From Robiginitomaculum sp. (lineage in GTDB: Bacteria > Pseudomonadota > Alphaproteobacteria > Caulobacterales > Maricaulaceae), in the NCBI GenBank assembly GCA_030949705.1, contig JAUZSF010000015.1, forward strand, positions 62,001-126,000: a DNA stretch of 64,000 nt, read 5' to 3'. The position numbers and the translations under genes are program-made. Positions 19,401-27,096 of this stretch are shown piece after piece; positions within the stretch are counted from its first letter, which is position 1, and each line of letters opens with the position of its first letter. The notes beneath the pieces were generated by a model. The model was given only the letters and a program-made list of their open reading frames with translations, searched no databases and was not told where the DNA came from.

Positions 19401-20287
19401 TCCAGCCCCTGCACCGCCCAACTGAGGGGTTGGGTTTGCTTGAGATTGTCTTCGACCTTTGGCTGAAGCTGGGTATTCCCACAGCGCAGATCATCACCAA
19501 ACCAGCTGGTAACCAGCGAAACGGTTTTGCAATTGGGCAGGTGTGTTTGCAAATTATCCAAAGAAACTTCAACATCCGTGCGCCCTTTAAAGGCATGAAC
19601 ATTTTCCGTTCGCGAACGCCCCGGACCAAGATTGGTGGTGATCGGCTCGGTCGCATAAATAAATTCGCCAGACCCGGGAATGAGAGACACGCCCTGGATC
19701 TGTTCTTCCACATTCACCGTTCCCAACACTTTGGGGGTGCGAAAAACCTCGAATGAAAATTGTGGAATGCGGTTGCCAAATTCCTCCAAGGACAGGTCTT
19801 CGAAAACCACATAGGCCAGCCCGCGAAAGGCCGGTGTATTCTGGCTACCCTCTTTGATTTCAATCAATGGGTCCGGCAATTGTGTTTCTGTGCCGGTATA
19901 GACCCGCATACTAGTCAAAGTACCCTCAAAGGCCGCCCCATCGGCCCAAATACGCCCGATCCCGTCAATTTCCCCCTCGCACAGACCAATGGCCAGGCTC
20001 AACGTGTATTTACGCTCTGAAATACGCGGGCCACCCTTGCCCCCGGCGCGGCGATTGATCTGATGCTCGATGGGTTGATCGGCCCAGATCACCTGGCCAC
20101 CAAGACGCACCCGGCCATAAACGACCGGCATGGGCGCTCCATCGGTGGAGGAGAGAACGTGCAGTTCTTCAAGGCGCGCCCCGGTATCGCGGCGTTTAGA
20201 CAGAAGTGAGGAAATCGCGCGGGCGGCAAAGCCCTGCGCCACCGTGGTGGCGGCGCGCTGTGCAAAGGTAAGTGCGAGTTGTGCCAT
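16439..20287 (-). CDS. GTA gp15: host-specificity/tail-tip protein with TIM-barrel-like domain
   Basis: 1282 residues, the largest GTA gene, matching the GTA gp15/phage tail J-like family. The N-terminus (PMPVVYGRVRLGGQVIWAD) starts the baseplate fold. The central ~300 residues (FSINGQTITYCGPNEWSYR through KPIWFTETGCPAVDKGANQ) form the GTA TIM-barrel-like region characteristic of this family. The C-terminal third is beta-rich and likely contacts the host surface. In RcGTA this protein forms the tail tip that penetrates the recipient envelope. It is the last gene of the cluster, 12 bases after gp14, and is intact over its full length. Confidence 0.95.
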   Translation of the reverse strand: MAQLALTFAQRAATTVAQGFAARAISSLLSKRRDTGARLEELHVLSSTDGAPMPVVYGRVRLGGQVIWADQPIEHQINRRAGGKGGPRISERKYTLSLAIGLCEGEIDGIGRIWADGAAFEGTLTSMRVYTGTETQLPDPLIEIKEGSQNTPAFRGLAYVVFEDLSLEEFGNRIPQFSFEVFRTPKVLGTVNVEEQIQGVSLIPGSGEFIYATEPITTNLGPGRSRTENVHAFKGRTDVEVSLDNLQTHLPNCKTVSLVTSWFGDDLRCGNTQLQPKVEDNLKQTQPLSWAVQGLDRTQVPLVSLDAELRPVFGGTPADATVLQTIASLKGRGLEVVFYPFVLMDIPAGNGLPDPYGGTEQGAFPWRGRITSFPAPGQSGTVDKTDAVIAQIDQFFGTAVGIDFSINGQTITYCGPNEWSYRRFILHYAHLCAIAGGVDAFLVGSELRALTSLRDGSGNFPAIAHLQQLAADVRAILPGAKISYAADWSEYFGYQPQDGSNDVLFNLDPLWADPNIDFIGVDWYVPLSDWREGNQHVDAASYLTIYDAAYLASNIEGGEGHDWFYASDDDRLNQIRTAIRDGTYAKPWVFRYKDLRSWWSNAHFDRIGGVENTTSTPWVPQSKPIWFTETGCPAVDKGANQPNVFFDAKSSESAFPYFSNGQRDDFIQRAYLAAITSYWDPASGNNPVSSVYGAPMLEDAKILVWTWDARPFPQYPALLDVWSDGANWEKGHWLNGRMGMSSLATLIQDICARAGIDTIDVSQVEGVVPGYVVRGPTDAREALEAILAVYGVEIYEDFAGLRFQNIRTDTTITTISPDDFIADRAAQEPGLTNPDVETLPIEVRIQFTDEGADYQPASANARGIVTQQRRTIDFSLPLVTDSAFIADSARDVLARSIASAHSAKISLPPSFMALETGDAIRVTALDANKVWRVDGVDDAVHRELALKAQSPASTMPVAGARPGLAGIPATNPGPPVLTVMDLPLLPGESDRNGPRLVAFAEPWAGDVLVLDGATQAERARLLTPAIMGEVVSCVGAGGILGRWDYGTVLSVQLYGGTLSSLAQEDVLAGGNVLAVEHDPGIWEVIQFQSAILTGANRYDLTGLLRGQAGSDDALDTPIAQNARCVLLNGASQVLPMQDFETGIPIGFTARAITALPGSLEETSLTVTFADRVSRLPSPVHVRASVSPGNTDISWIRRARTGGDYWGAGDIPLVVLPEAYRVRLYASGVVVSEKTVSLRQSSYTDAEINGLFPGGRPATLEVGVAQISPQSGIGIETRQIVYI

Positions 20288-20299
20288 AAATGATCCGTA

Positions 20300-20737
20300 T
20301 CAATCTGGAAATCTGAAGGCGGTAATGCGCCTTTGCCACCAGGGCGTGAGCGAGGTTTCACTGACGCTCTGCCCCCAATAGGCATGAATAATGCGCAAGG
20401 GCGCGGACATGATGGCACAATGCTTGGCCACATGCTTTGGCGAAAACCGAAACAGCAACACATCCCCGGGGCCGACGCTTTTTATTGGAATTTCGGCCAG
20501 ATAGTGCTGCGCCGCCTGCAACAGGGTATCGGCATCATCCATTTCCGCCCAATGCATGCCATAGGCCGGGATTTCAAATGGCTCCGGTCCATAAAGATGG
20601 CGCCAAACCCCGCGTACCAACCCCAGACAATCACTGCCGACCTGACACAGGCTGGCCTGGTGCTGATAGGGCGTTCCAATCCATTTTCTGGCTTCCACCA
20701 GCGCTGCCTGTTGCAGGGAGCCGCCTTGTTGCGTCAT
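20300..20737 (-). CDS. GTA gp14: NlpC/P60-type cell-wall peptidase
   Basis: 145 residues of the phage/GTA NlpC/P60 peptidase family. The catalytic Cys is in GSDCLGLVRG and the His probably in KHVAKHCAIM. The family cleaves peptidoglycan stem peptides; in GTA tails it sits in the distal tail and opens a path through the recipient wall. It starts in an ATGA overlap with gp13. The length is normal for the family. Confidence 0.92.
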   Translation of the reverse strand: MTQQGGSLQQAALVEARKWIGTPYQHQASLCQVGSDCLGLVRGVWRHLYGPEPFEIPAYGMHWAEMDDADTLLQAAQHYLAEIPIKSVGPGDVLLFRFSPKHVAKHCAIMSAPLRIIHAYWGQSVSETSLTPWWQRRITAFRFPD

Positions 20738-21591
20738 CGGCTTTGCACGGGACCGGCAATCAGCGAATCATTACCCGGCATGAACGGACAACCCCGAAAA
20801 TGCAGAACATTGGCAAATTTCCCGGAACAATGGGCCAGCGACTTGTTACAGCCCGCCACGACGCTCATGGCATCCCCGACGGCAATGGGCTTTACCGGCA
20901 GTGCCGCCAGCGTGAAGACGTCCTCAGCCCCATTTTGGAAATACTGGGATATGCGTGCCGTCTGGCCCGCATTCTGGCCATCAATCCAGGTAATGGTGCC
21001 GGCGGAGAACCAGTCATTTTGTGGGGCATTCAACGATGCCACACTAAACTGGGCCTCGTCCAGAACCTGCAATACATTGGCCTGAAACGTAAAAGTGGAA
21101 ATGTCTTTGGTGCAACGACTGTCCCCCAATTCGGCATCGCACCGTTTTGAAAACACCCGACCAAAGGATCGGCTCAGCTTGCGTGCTGGCCCAGTAATTT
21201 CCGCCTCAAAGGCATGTTCCTTGCGGGTAATGTCGCCAATTTCACCAGACCAGATCCCGACACGCTGGGCCGTATCCAGCCAATCCACACGCCAGATTTC
21301 TATCTTTGCCTGATCATATTTGCCCCGATCAATATCATCGGCAGAAATCCCAGACTGGGTCAGCGCGCCGGCCGCCATGCCCGTATTCGCGGCAAAGCCA
21401 ATGGCGCTCTCGATGACCCCCGGGTTCAGGCCCGCGCCAGCACTCCAGAGCAGATTATCAAAATAAAGATCGCAATCATGCTCGGTAAAGCCCAGCACTA
21501 CGCCGTCTTTGCGAATGATTTTCCAGCACCAGCACAAAGTGGTGGCCCCACTATCCAGCTTGTCCTGAAAGGCCTGGGGAATATTACGCAT
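20734..21591 (-). CDS. GTA gp13: distal tail/hub protein (DUF2163 family)
   Basis: 285 residues matching the DUF2163/phage BR0599 family, the GTA counterpart of the lambda gpL-type hub. The N-terminus (IPQAFQDKLDSGATTLCWCW) is typical. The C-terminal half carries Cys in KRCDAELGDSRC and in VVAGCNKSLAHCSG...FRGCPF. In lambda gpL, C-terminal cysteines bind an Fe-S cluster, and the pattern here would allow the same; that is inference. It overlaps gp12 by one base (TGATG) and gp14 by four. Confidence 0.92.
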   Translation of the reverse strand: MRNIPQAFQDKLDSGATTLCWCWKIIRKDGVVLGFTEHDCDLYFDNLLWSAGAGLNPGVIESAIGFAANTGMAAGALTQSGISADDIDRGKYDQAKIEIWRVDWLDTAQRVGIWSGEIGDITRKEHAFEAEITGPARKLSRSFGRVFSKRCDAELGDSRCTKDISTFTFQANVLQVLDEAQFSVASLNAPQNDWFSAGTITWIDGQNAGQTARISQYFQNGAEDVFTLAALPVKPIAVGDAMSVVAGCNKSLAHCSGKFANVLHFRGCPFMPGNDSLIAGPVQSR

Positions 21592-22229
21592 CAGATCCGC
21601 ACCTCAATGATAGGGATGGAAGGCACCGCCCCCGCATTGAAGGCCTCCAGCGTGATATTCAAAAAAGCGGTGTCAAAACGCACAGGCACATCAAATTCAA
21701 ATCCGGCGGTAATTTGCGTGCCGCTTGTCGGGGCCGCGTTCAAGAAGCTAAGCGTGCCCAGGGTATAATCCACGCTATAGTCCACGCCCTCTTGTTGCAG
21801 CGCCCCATCCAGCGCCACCAAAACCGTGCCCTGCACCGGTTTGGTGATCGGACGCGCATAGGAAAACGGCCCTTCTTCATAGATTTTCTGAAGAGTGAAT
21901 GTGCTGGTCGCCCCATCGCCAATCCCAAGGCTCTGATCACTTGGCGTCGGCGACGCCGATGGCAAAGCCGAGGTATAGTCGGCAAAGTCTTTCCATCTAA
22001 ATCCATAGAGTTGGCCGCGTCTGGCCTCAAAAAAAGCCAGCACATCGTGCAGATTATCCAGTGATCTTATCCCAAGCCCTGCATCATAACGCCGCCGCGC
22101 ATGTTGCCAGGGCGAATTGCGCTCTTCGGCGCCGGAGACCAGATTGATGATTTCCGTGCGCCGCTCCGGCCCGCCCGAAGAGGAAAAGGAAACCGAAACC
22201 GGAAAGCGAATTTCATGAAAATTGCTCAC
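21591..22229 (-). CDS. GTA gp12: distal tail protein (DUF2460 family)
   Basis: 212 residues with the DUF2460 hallmarks: an N-terminal FHEIRFPVSVSFSSSGGPER, then RRRYDAGLGIRSLDNLHDV and FFEARRGQLYGFRWKDFADY. It forms part of the tail distal end that joins the tube to the hub. It starts in an ATGA overlap with the end of gp11 and is coupled to gp13 downstream. Confidence 0.93.
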   Translation of the reverse strand: MSNFHEIRFPVSVSFSSSGGPERRTEIINLVSGAEERNSPWQHARRRYDAGLGIRSLDNLHDVLAFFEARRGQLYGFRWKDFADYTSALPSASPTPSDQSLGIGDGATSTFTLQKIYEEGPFSYARPITKPVQGTVLVALDGALQQEGVDYSVDYTLGTLSFLNAAPTSGTQITAGFEFDVPVRFDTAFLNITLEAFNAGAVPSIPIIEVRI

Positions 22230-22757
22230 AGACGGCTCCTTCCATTTTCAACGGCGCGGGCCAGAATGGCCGAGATTTGCCCTTGTGAGCGGCGAAATGA
22301 GTTCACATCAGCGCCTTCCCCAAGATTGAAATTCACCACCACCCGTACGCCGCCGACATTGTTATCAATGCTGCCTGCGCTATTGGGGCGAAACAGCTCT
22401 GGCCCCCGCTCGCCCACCAGATAGGCACCACCCGGCAAGACCGGCCCGCCATCAGCACGCGCGCCGGAAAAACCGCTTACGGCCTGGCCCAGCACACTGC
22501 TAATGGCGCCACCAATCACCTTGTTGATGGCCACGCGCGCCAGATCATTCAAAATAGACTCGACCATGCGACGAAAAGAAAATTCACCGGTGCGCGCCGC
22601 CCGTTCCAGTTCAGAGGAAATGCGCCGCCCGGCCCCGGGCAAAACTTTCGCCAATGGCGTCGGCGGCCTGGCGCGCCGGGCCATCGGCCAGGGCCTGCAA
22701 CGCATCACCAGCGTTGTTTATGGCATCCGTATTGGATGAGGGGTTAGTGGGGTCCAT
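22226..22757 (-). CDS. GTA gp11: short tail tape-measure protein (frame broken in this sequence)
   Basis: The tape-measure gene is split between two frames. The 5' part starts at ATG 22757 (MDPTNPSSNTDAINNAG) and reads ADAIGESFARG before stopping soon after. The 3' part reads GRRISSELERAARTGEFSFR to the end (GVRVVVNFNLGEGADVNSFR). Removing one C from the run CCCC at 22633-22636 joins them as SFARAGRRISSELE and gives a 176-residue protein, a sensible length for GTA gp11. The start overlaps the end of gp10.1 and the stop overlaps gp12. The gene is either a sequencing error or a genuinely broken tape measure; the former is more likely given eight similar breaks in the window. Confidence 0.82.
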
Positions 22758-22944
22758 CGGTTTGTACCTGTTCTTGTTGGTCTGGAAATTGTGCCATGAG
22801 CGCCCCCAGCGCCGCCCGATCGGCATGGCCGCTCTGGGGATGATGCAGGCAACGCCATTCCAGTACCGAGAGTGACCAGAATGGTGCCGGCGCGATACCA
22901 AAATGCCGCTGGGCGGCAAACAGCATTTGCCGCCATGGCAACAT
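22744..22944 (-). CDS. GTA gp10.1: small tail assembly chaperone (DUF2376)
   Basis: 66 residues. The pattern LPWRQMLFAAQRHFGIAP...FWSLSVLEWRCL...ADRAALGALMAQFPD matches the short phage tail assembly chaperone family found between gp10 and gp11 in GTA clusters. Its ATG lies two bases after the gp10 stop, in the -1 frame relative to gp10. Such chaperones coat the tape measure during tail assembly. Confidence 0.85.
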   Translation of the reverse strand: MLPWRQMLFAAQRHFGIAPAPFWSLSVLEWRCLHHPQSGHADRAALGALMAQFPDQQEQVQTDGPH

Positions 22945-22946
22945 GC

Positions 22947-23252
22947 TTAGATATCCTTCATGGCCGAGGAAAATGCCTGCGCAATGGCCGAGGCGGTTTG
23001 CGCCGAGTCAATATTGGCAGCCTGCAGTTCAGCTTCGCTCAGCGGATTGCCACCACCCATCAACAGGGCTTCCAGCACCATCAAGACATCCGCCGCCCTG
23101 AGTTGGCGCAGTCTGGCCGACAAATCATCCAGGCTGGTGGTTTCCAGCGCCGTTTCGATCTGTGCCAATGCCCCCAAAGTCAGGCAAAGCGCATAGGTTT
23201 TCCCATTAATGCTAAGGCCGGTTTCGCCACGGGCGCGGTTGATCATACTCAT
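22947..23252 (-). CDS. GTA gp10: tail assembly chaperone-type protein
   Basis: 101 residues of the GTA gp10 family: NRARGETGLSINGKTYALCL then LGALAQIETALETTSLDDLS. It equals lambda gpG by position, between the major tail protein and the tape measure. It overlaps the gp9 stop by four bases (ATGA). It is followed by gp10.1 in the -1 frame, an arrangement like the G/GT chaperone pair of lambdoid phages. Confidence 0.88.
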   Translation of the reverse strand: MSMINRARGETGLSINGKTYALCLTLGALAQIETALETTSLDDLSARLRQLRAADVLMVLEALLMGGGNPLSEAELQAANIDSAQTASAIAQAFSSAMKDI

Positions 23253-23665
23253 ATTGGCGTAAAGCTGATATTGCCGGCCGAGGCTAGGGTCAGGCTGTAA
23301 ACCGCTTCGCCATCAAAATCGCCCGCATATTCAAGCGCCGCGATCTGCATTACGCCATCAAGGATGCCAAAGGCCGGGATGACCAATTGCCAGCGCCGGG
23401 CCTCTTGCGCAAAAAACACACTGCGAATGGCCACGTCCGCCGCCGTATCGGTAAACACGCCCGAGCCGGAAACCGAGAGCGATTTCACCCCCGAGCCGGG
23501 CAATAGCTCGCGCCACGCCCCCACACTGTCGGCATTGGTAGTATCGACGGTTTTGGCATTCAGGGAAATGGTACGGGCACGCAGGCCCGCCATGGAAACA
23601 AAGGTGGAGGAGCCGGCCGGATCCTCCAGTTTAAGCAAGATGTCCTTGCCGCGCTGCATCGTCAT
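23249..23665 (-). CDS. GTA gp9: major tail tube protein
   Basis: 138 residues of the phage major tail protein TP901-1 type: QRGKDILLKLEDPAGSSTFV, LRARTISLNAKTVDTTNADS and WRELLPGSGVKSLSVSGSGV are the family's conserved stretches. It polymerises to form the tail tube. Intact, of normal length, and coupled to gp10. Confidence 0.94.
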   Translation of the reverse strand: MTMQRGKDILLKLEDPAGSSTFVSMAGLRARTISLNAKTVDTTNADSVGAWRELLPGSGVKSLSVSGSGVFTDTAADVAIRSVFFAQEARRWQLVIPAFGILDGVMQIAALEYAGDFDGEAVYSLTLASAGNISFTPI

Positions 23666-23683
23666 GAGCAGTTCCTTTTCAGG

Positions 23684-24100
23684 TTAGGTTAAAATTTCGG
23701 TGACCGCACGCAGGTTGAGGATCGCCTCAAACGTGCGACTGTTTCGAATACGAAATACGTCGGCAAAAATGGTGCGAACACTGACCAATTGGTGCCCATC
23801 CAAAGGCACGGAGGCCCCGTTGATGGCCCCGCGCAAAGCATGAAGACCGTCCAGGGCTTCACGTCTGCCGCCATATTGCGACCAGACCTTCAGGGTCATC
23901 TGATGTTCCAGCGCCCCCGGCCAGTCCCCATTGACGGGCCGCACACTGGCCCGGTCAAAAGTGGCAAAAGGAAACACCGGCTGTTCGGGCACATCATCAT
24001 AAACCCTAAGCGGGCTGCCAAATATTGCGGTGGTAGCCGGGTCTGCATTCAGCACGCCTAGCAGCGCCTTTTGCAAAGCCCATTGGGCATTTGTGCTCAT
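23684..24100 (-). CDS. GTA gp8: tail terminator-like protein (DUF3168)
   Basis: 138 residues with the DUF3168 pattern: ALQKALLGVLNADPATTAIFG, YDDVPEQPVFPFATFDRAS, LKVWSQYGGRREALDGLHAL. It is the head-proximal tail-completion protein by family and position. It overlaps gp7 by one base. Confidence 0.92.
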   Translation of the reverse strand: MSTNAQWALQKALLGVLNADPATTAIFGSPLRVYDDVPEQPVFPFATFDRASVRPVNGDWPGALEHQMTLKVWSQYGGRREALDGLHALRGAINGASVPLDGHQLVSVRTIFADVFRIRNSRTFEAILNLRAVTEILT

Positions 24101-24423
24101 CAGAACGTGTCCTCGCCCTCAATTTCCAGAAAATCACCGGCACCGATTTTGCGCCGGAACCGGGACAGCACCCTGAGAGCCCTTTGGTCGATGACCAGAC
24201 GCATGGGGTCGGGGTAATCCGGGGCCCAGCGCAGGGTGATGATCGCCCTTTGGGCAAGGCCGGTTTGACCATTACCCCCATCACGGCTGACGGATTTCCA
24301 TCTGACCTGCGCCCAGACTTCGCGAAAATCCGTCCAGTTTCTGGCTTGTCCGCCGCCCGCATCGGGGATGAGCACAAGCTGTTGCACCATGACCCGCTGG
24401 TCCAGCTTCACCGCCGCCATCAC
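24100..24423 (-). CDS. GTA gp7: head closure/head-tail adaptor protein
   Basis: 107 residues resembling the phage head-tail adaptor (SPP1 gp16-like) family, with RVMVQQLVLIPDAGGGQARN, WTDFREVWAQVRWKSVSRDG and the C-terminal VLSRFRRKIGAGDFLEIEG. It closes the filled head and forms the tail attachment. It overlaps gp6 by four bases. Confidence 0.9.
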   Translation of the reverse strand: MMAAVKLDQRVMVQQLVLIPDAGGGQARNWTDFREVWAQVRWKSVSRDGGNGQTGLAQRAIITLRWAPDYPDPMRLVIDQRALRVLSRFRRKIGAGDFLEIEGEDTF

Positions 24424-24977
24424 AATCGAACGTCCGTAAACGGGGCCAGCAAAGCCTGTGCGCGCAAGGGCAAAGCCCCACCGGTTTCGCCCCGGTGCTC
24501 GTAAAGGTCCCGCACAATCAGCATAATCGACATACGAAAGGAGGCCGGAACGAAGCTGGTATCAACGCCATAGCCCGCCACAAAATCGATCTGGATTTCT
24601 TCGGCAGGCTGCATGAAGGCCGGCCGGGGAAAGGCAGGCAAGGCGATCACCCGCGCCCGGTTCACATCCACATAATAATCGCCGGGGTCGACCAGCGACG
24701 CGACTCCCATAGCATCTATGGACTGTACTTGGGTGATGGAAATGAGCGGACGGATCGCCAGGGCAATAATGCCTTTCTCCGGCCAAATCTTCAGATTTTG
24801 GCGCAAAGTTCGTGCTATTAAGGCCCGCCCTGTCGTCTGCTCAACGGCTTCGGTGGCGGCCCGGATGAGGTCCGCAACCAAGGCATCATCATGGCTGGAA
24901 TCCAGTTGTAAGAAGGCCTTGGCTTCGGCCAGGCTGACTGGCTCCATCGCTGCGGGAACCAACACTTGCACGCTCAT
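24420..24977 (-). CDS. GTA gp6: head-tail connector protein
   Basis: 185 residues of the phage connector/phiE125 gp8-like family: PVSLAEAKAFLQLDSSHDDA, LVADLIRAATEAVEQTTGRA and the later PASFRMSIMLIVRDLYEHRG. It binds the portal as the first connector ring. About 95 bases separate it from the capsid gene; in that gap I see no strong terminator. Confidence 0.93.
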   Translation of the reverse strand: MSVQVLVPAAMEPVSLAEAKAFLQLDSSHDDALVADLIRAATEAVEQTTGRALIARTLRQNLKIWPEKGIIALAIRPLISITQVQSIDAMGVASLVDPGDYYVDVNRARVIALPAFPRPAFMQPAEEIQIDFVAGYGVDTSFVPASFRMSIMLIVRDLYEHRGETGGALPLRAQALLAPFTDVRL

Positions 24978-25072
24978 GGCAAGCTCCTAGAAAAAGAGAA
25001 TAAAAAGGGGGGCGGGCAGACCGTGAATTCCTCGCCAGCCTGCCCGCGATCCGCCAATAGCGTCAGGGGGGA

Positions 25073-26311
25073 TTAGCTAACGGCGAATTTCAGAAGTTTG
25101 ATGGCGTTAAAGTCCTGCACGCCGCCGCCCACTTTTTTTGTCGTATAAAAAAGCACGAACGGTTTGGAGGAATACGGATCGCGCACCACCCGCACCCCGG
25201 CACGATCAACGATCAGATAGCCACGGCGAAAATCACCAAAGGCAATGGCGTTTGCCCCGGCGGCAATATCGGGCATTTCCTCAATCTCGGTCACCGCATA
25301 GCCAAGCAGCGTAGAGGGCTGGCCCGCCAGGCTGGCCGGTTGCCAGATATAATTGCCATCGGCGTCCTTGAACTTGCGAACCGCCGACACCGTGCGCCGG
25401 TTCATGACAAAGCGCGCCCCGGGGCGGTACACGGCCTTGGGCGCATAGATCAGGTCAATCAGGGCATCAATCGGATCAGTGCTGGCAAAGGCACCGGCAG
25501 CGCCTGTGGCCACATAACCAATTTCGCCCCAGGCCTGCGTGGCGTTGGCGGTGTTGGTATAGGCCAAAAACCCTTTTGGCTTGCCAACGCCGTCGCCATT
25601 GACAAAGGCGGTGGTTTCCTGGGCGGCGAAGACGTCCTGCACTTCGGCGGCCAGCCATTGGTCAATGTCGGCAAAACTGTCATCCAGCAAAGCCTGGGTT
25701 GCCGCCGGCATGGCGTAGAGTTCTGCCGCCGGAAAGGCGATGAGATCCAACGTAGGCGTTAGGGTTTCCGGGCGGGCCGCGGTTTCCCCGGTCCAGCCCG
25801 CCGATGCGCCCCCGCGGCTAATCGGTTTTTTATAGTTGGAGGATCCGACCTGACGCACTTCGGCGATTTGGCGCATGGGCGAGGCATCTTGCAATAATTG
25901 CGTAATCTGCTGGGCCGTTTCATCAGGCGCCACAAAGCCACCATCGGGGTTTGAGCCGATTGAAAGCTGTTTTGATTCCAACAACTTGCTGACATCACCA
26001 TGGCGCATATACTGTCCCCAGGCCTGTTTGCTTTCGCTGGGCGCATTGGCTGCACTGATATCCAATACCGGGCGCTGTTGTTGCAGTTTCAATCGATCCA
26101 TAGCGGCCTTTTGCTCGGTCAAGGCCTGGTCAATGCGGTCCACTTTTTCGATGCTCAGCACATCTGCGGTTTGTTTTTTTTCAATTTCGGCCAGGCGTTG
26201 ATCATTGGCCTCTTTGAAGGCTTCGAAGGCGCTGCGAATTTCATTCATCTCATAGCCATTCGAAGACGGCACAGGGGCCATCTTGTTTTCTTTTTTCACA
26301 ATTTTCCTCAT
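25073..26311 (-). CDS. GTA gp5: HK97-fold major capsid protein
   Basis: 412 residues. The N-terminal ~100 residues form a coiled-coil delta/scaffold region (EIRSAFEAFKEANDQRLAEI...TEQKAAMDRLKLQQQR) that the gp4 protease should remove. The rest is the HK97 capsid fold, with QAWGQYMRHGDVSKLLESK, the spine QITQLLQDASPMRQIAEVRQ, FVNGDGVGKPKGFLAY and the C-terminal FRRGYLIVDRAGVRVVRDPY. The ATG at 26311 is used; an ATG ten codons later is possible. Confidence 0.96.
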   Translation of the reverse strand: MRKIVKKENKMAPVPSSNGYEMNEIRSAFEAFKEANDQRLAEIEKKQTADVLSIEKVDRIDQALTEQKAAMDRLKLQQQRPVLDISAANAPSESKQAWGQYMRHGDVSKLLESKQLSIGSNPDGGFVAPDETAQQITQLLQDASPMRQIAEVRQVGSSNYKKPISRGGASAGWTGETAARPETLTPTLDLIAFPAAELYAMPAATQALLDDSFADIDQWLAAEVQDVFAAQETTAFVNGDGVGKPKGFLAYTNTANATQAWGEIGYVATGAAGAFASTDPIDALIDLIYAPKAVYRPGARFVMNRRTVSAVRKFKDADGNYIWQPASLAGQPSTLLGYAVTEIEEMPDIAAGANAIAFGDFRRGYLIVDRAGVRVVRDPYSSKPFVLFYTTKKVGGGVQDFNAIKLLKFAVS

Positions 26312-26320
26312 GAGGTTAGG

Positions 26321-26791
26321 TTAGCTGGCCAGGGAGGCGGCCACAGGGTTCGCCACAAAACGGTCGGGCGCGTTGACAATGCGCAACCGTGCCTGTGGCA
26401 GCATGGGAAAGGTCACGATGGACACCTCCCATAATTCAATTTCGAGTAATTCACGGACTTGTGTCCGCTTGCGCGCCCGGCGGGTTCTAAAGCCGATTGA
26501 TAATCCATCAATGGCCCCGCGTCGCACCAGGGCAGAGGCCGTGCGCCCAAGGGGGCCATCTGAAAACATGCGCCCTTTGACCCATAACCCCTGATGATCT
26601 TCCAAAATGGAATCCCAGACCCCGATGGGTTCGCTGGCATCATGCTGGAACAACATGCGAACCCCGGGCGCCCCTTTGCTGATCAAAGAGGCGGCAAAGG
26701 CCCCTCGCCGAACCAGATCAAAGGCAAGATCCTGTCGGTCAAAAAGCGAGGCATAGCCTTCGATAGGGATAGTTCCTTCATTTTCCTTCAT
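26321..26791 (-). CDS. GTA gp4: HK97-family prohead protease
   Basis: 156 residues of the U35/HK97 prohead protease family: IEGYASLFDRQDLAFDLVRR at the N-terminus, the His in MLFQHDASEPIG and the Ser in IDGLSIGFRTRRAR form the catalytic pair typical of these serine proteases, followed by ELWEVSIVTFPM. It removes the capsid delta domain during head maturation. It ends nine bases before the capsid start. Confidence 0.94.
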   Translation of the reverse strand: MKENEGTIPIEGYASLFDRQDLAFDLVRRGAFAASLISKGAPGVRMLFQHDASEPIGVWDSILEDHQGLWVKGRMFSDGPLGRTASALVRRGAIDGLSIGFRTRRARKRTQVRELLEIELWEVSIVTFPMLPQARLRIVNAPDRFVANPVAASLAS

Positions 26792-26835
26792 ATCTGTAAT
26801 ACTTTCATATAAACGTCACGGAACAGGCCAATATT

Positions 26836-27096
26836 TCAGTTGCGGCTAAGGCGTTCTTCTATTCGATTTAACGAGGCCCGCGCCTGGACCACTTGGACTT
26901 CCAGACGGGTGAGACGCTCTGCAATGCCGTCCTGATTGGCCGTACGCCGCTCCAACTGGTTAATCCTTTCGGCGGCGGCCCCGGCCCATAAAAGCGCCGC
27001 TGCGCTTTGCAAAACCACTGTTAAAATAAGGGCCAGGCTGATATGATTGCCCATTGTAAACCGCCCGGACTGCGCGGCTGAAAGATCGCTCATCAT
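26836..27096 (-). CDS. Small membrane/coiled-coil protein at the GTA g3.5 position
   Basis: 86 residues with one membrane segment (ISLALILTVVLQSAAALLWAGAAA) and a C-terminal coiled coil (RINQLERRTANQDGIAERLT). It sits between portal and protease genes, where RcGTA has the small gp3.5 gene. No domain is recognised. Two adjacent ATGs (27096, 27093) overlap the gp3 stop (ATGATGA). It is likely part of GTA head formation by position; weakly supported. Confidence 0.75.
   Translation of the reverse strand: MMSDLSAAQSGRFTMGNHISLALILTVVLQSAAALLWAGAAAERINQLERRTANQDGIAERLTRLEVQVVQARASLNRIEERLSRN

Noticed and set aside
22226..22757. Programmed frameshift in gp11
   Set aside because: The GGGG run could allow slipping, but there is no slippery heptamer, stimulatory hairpin or known precedent I can name, and similar one-base breaks affect unrelated genes here.
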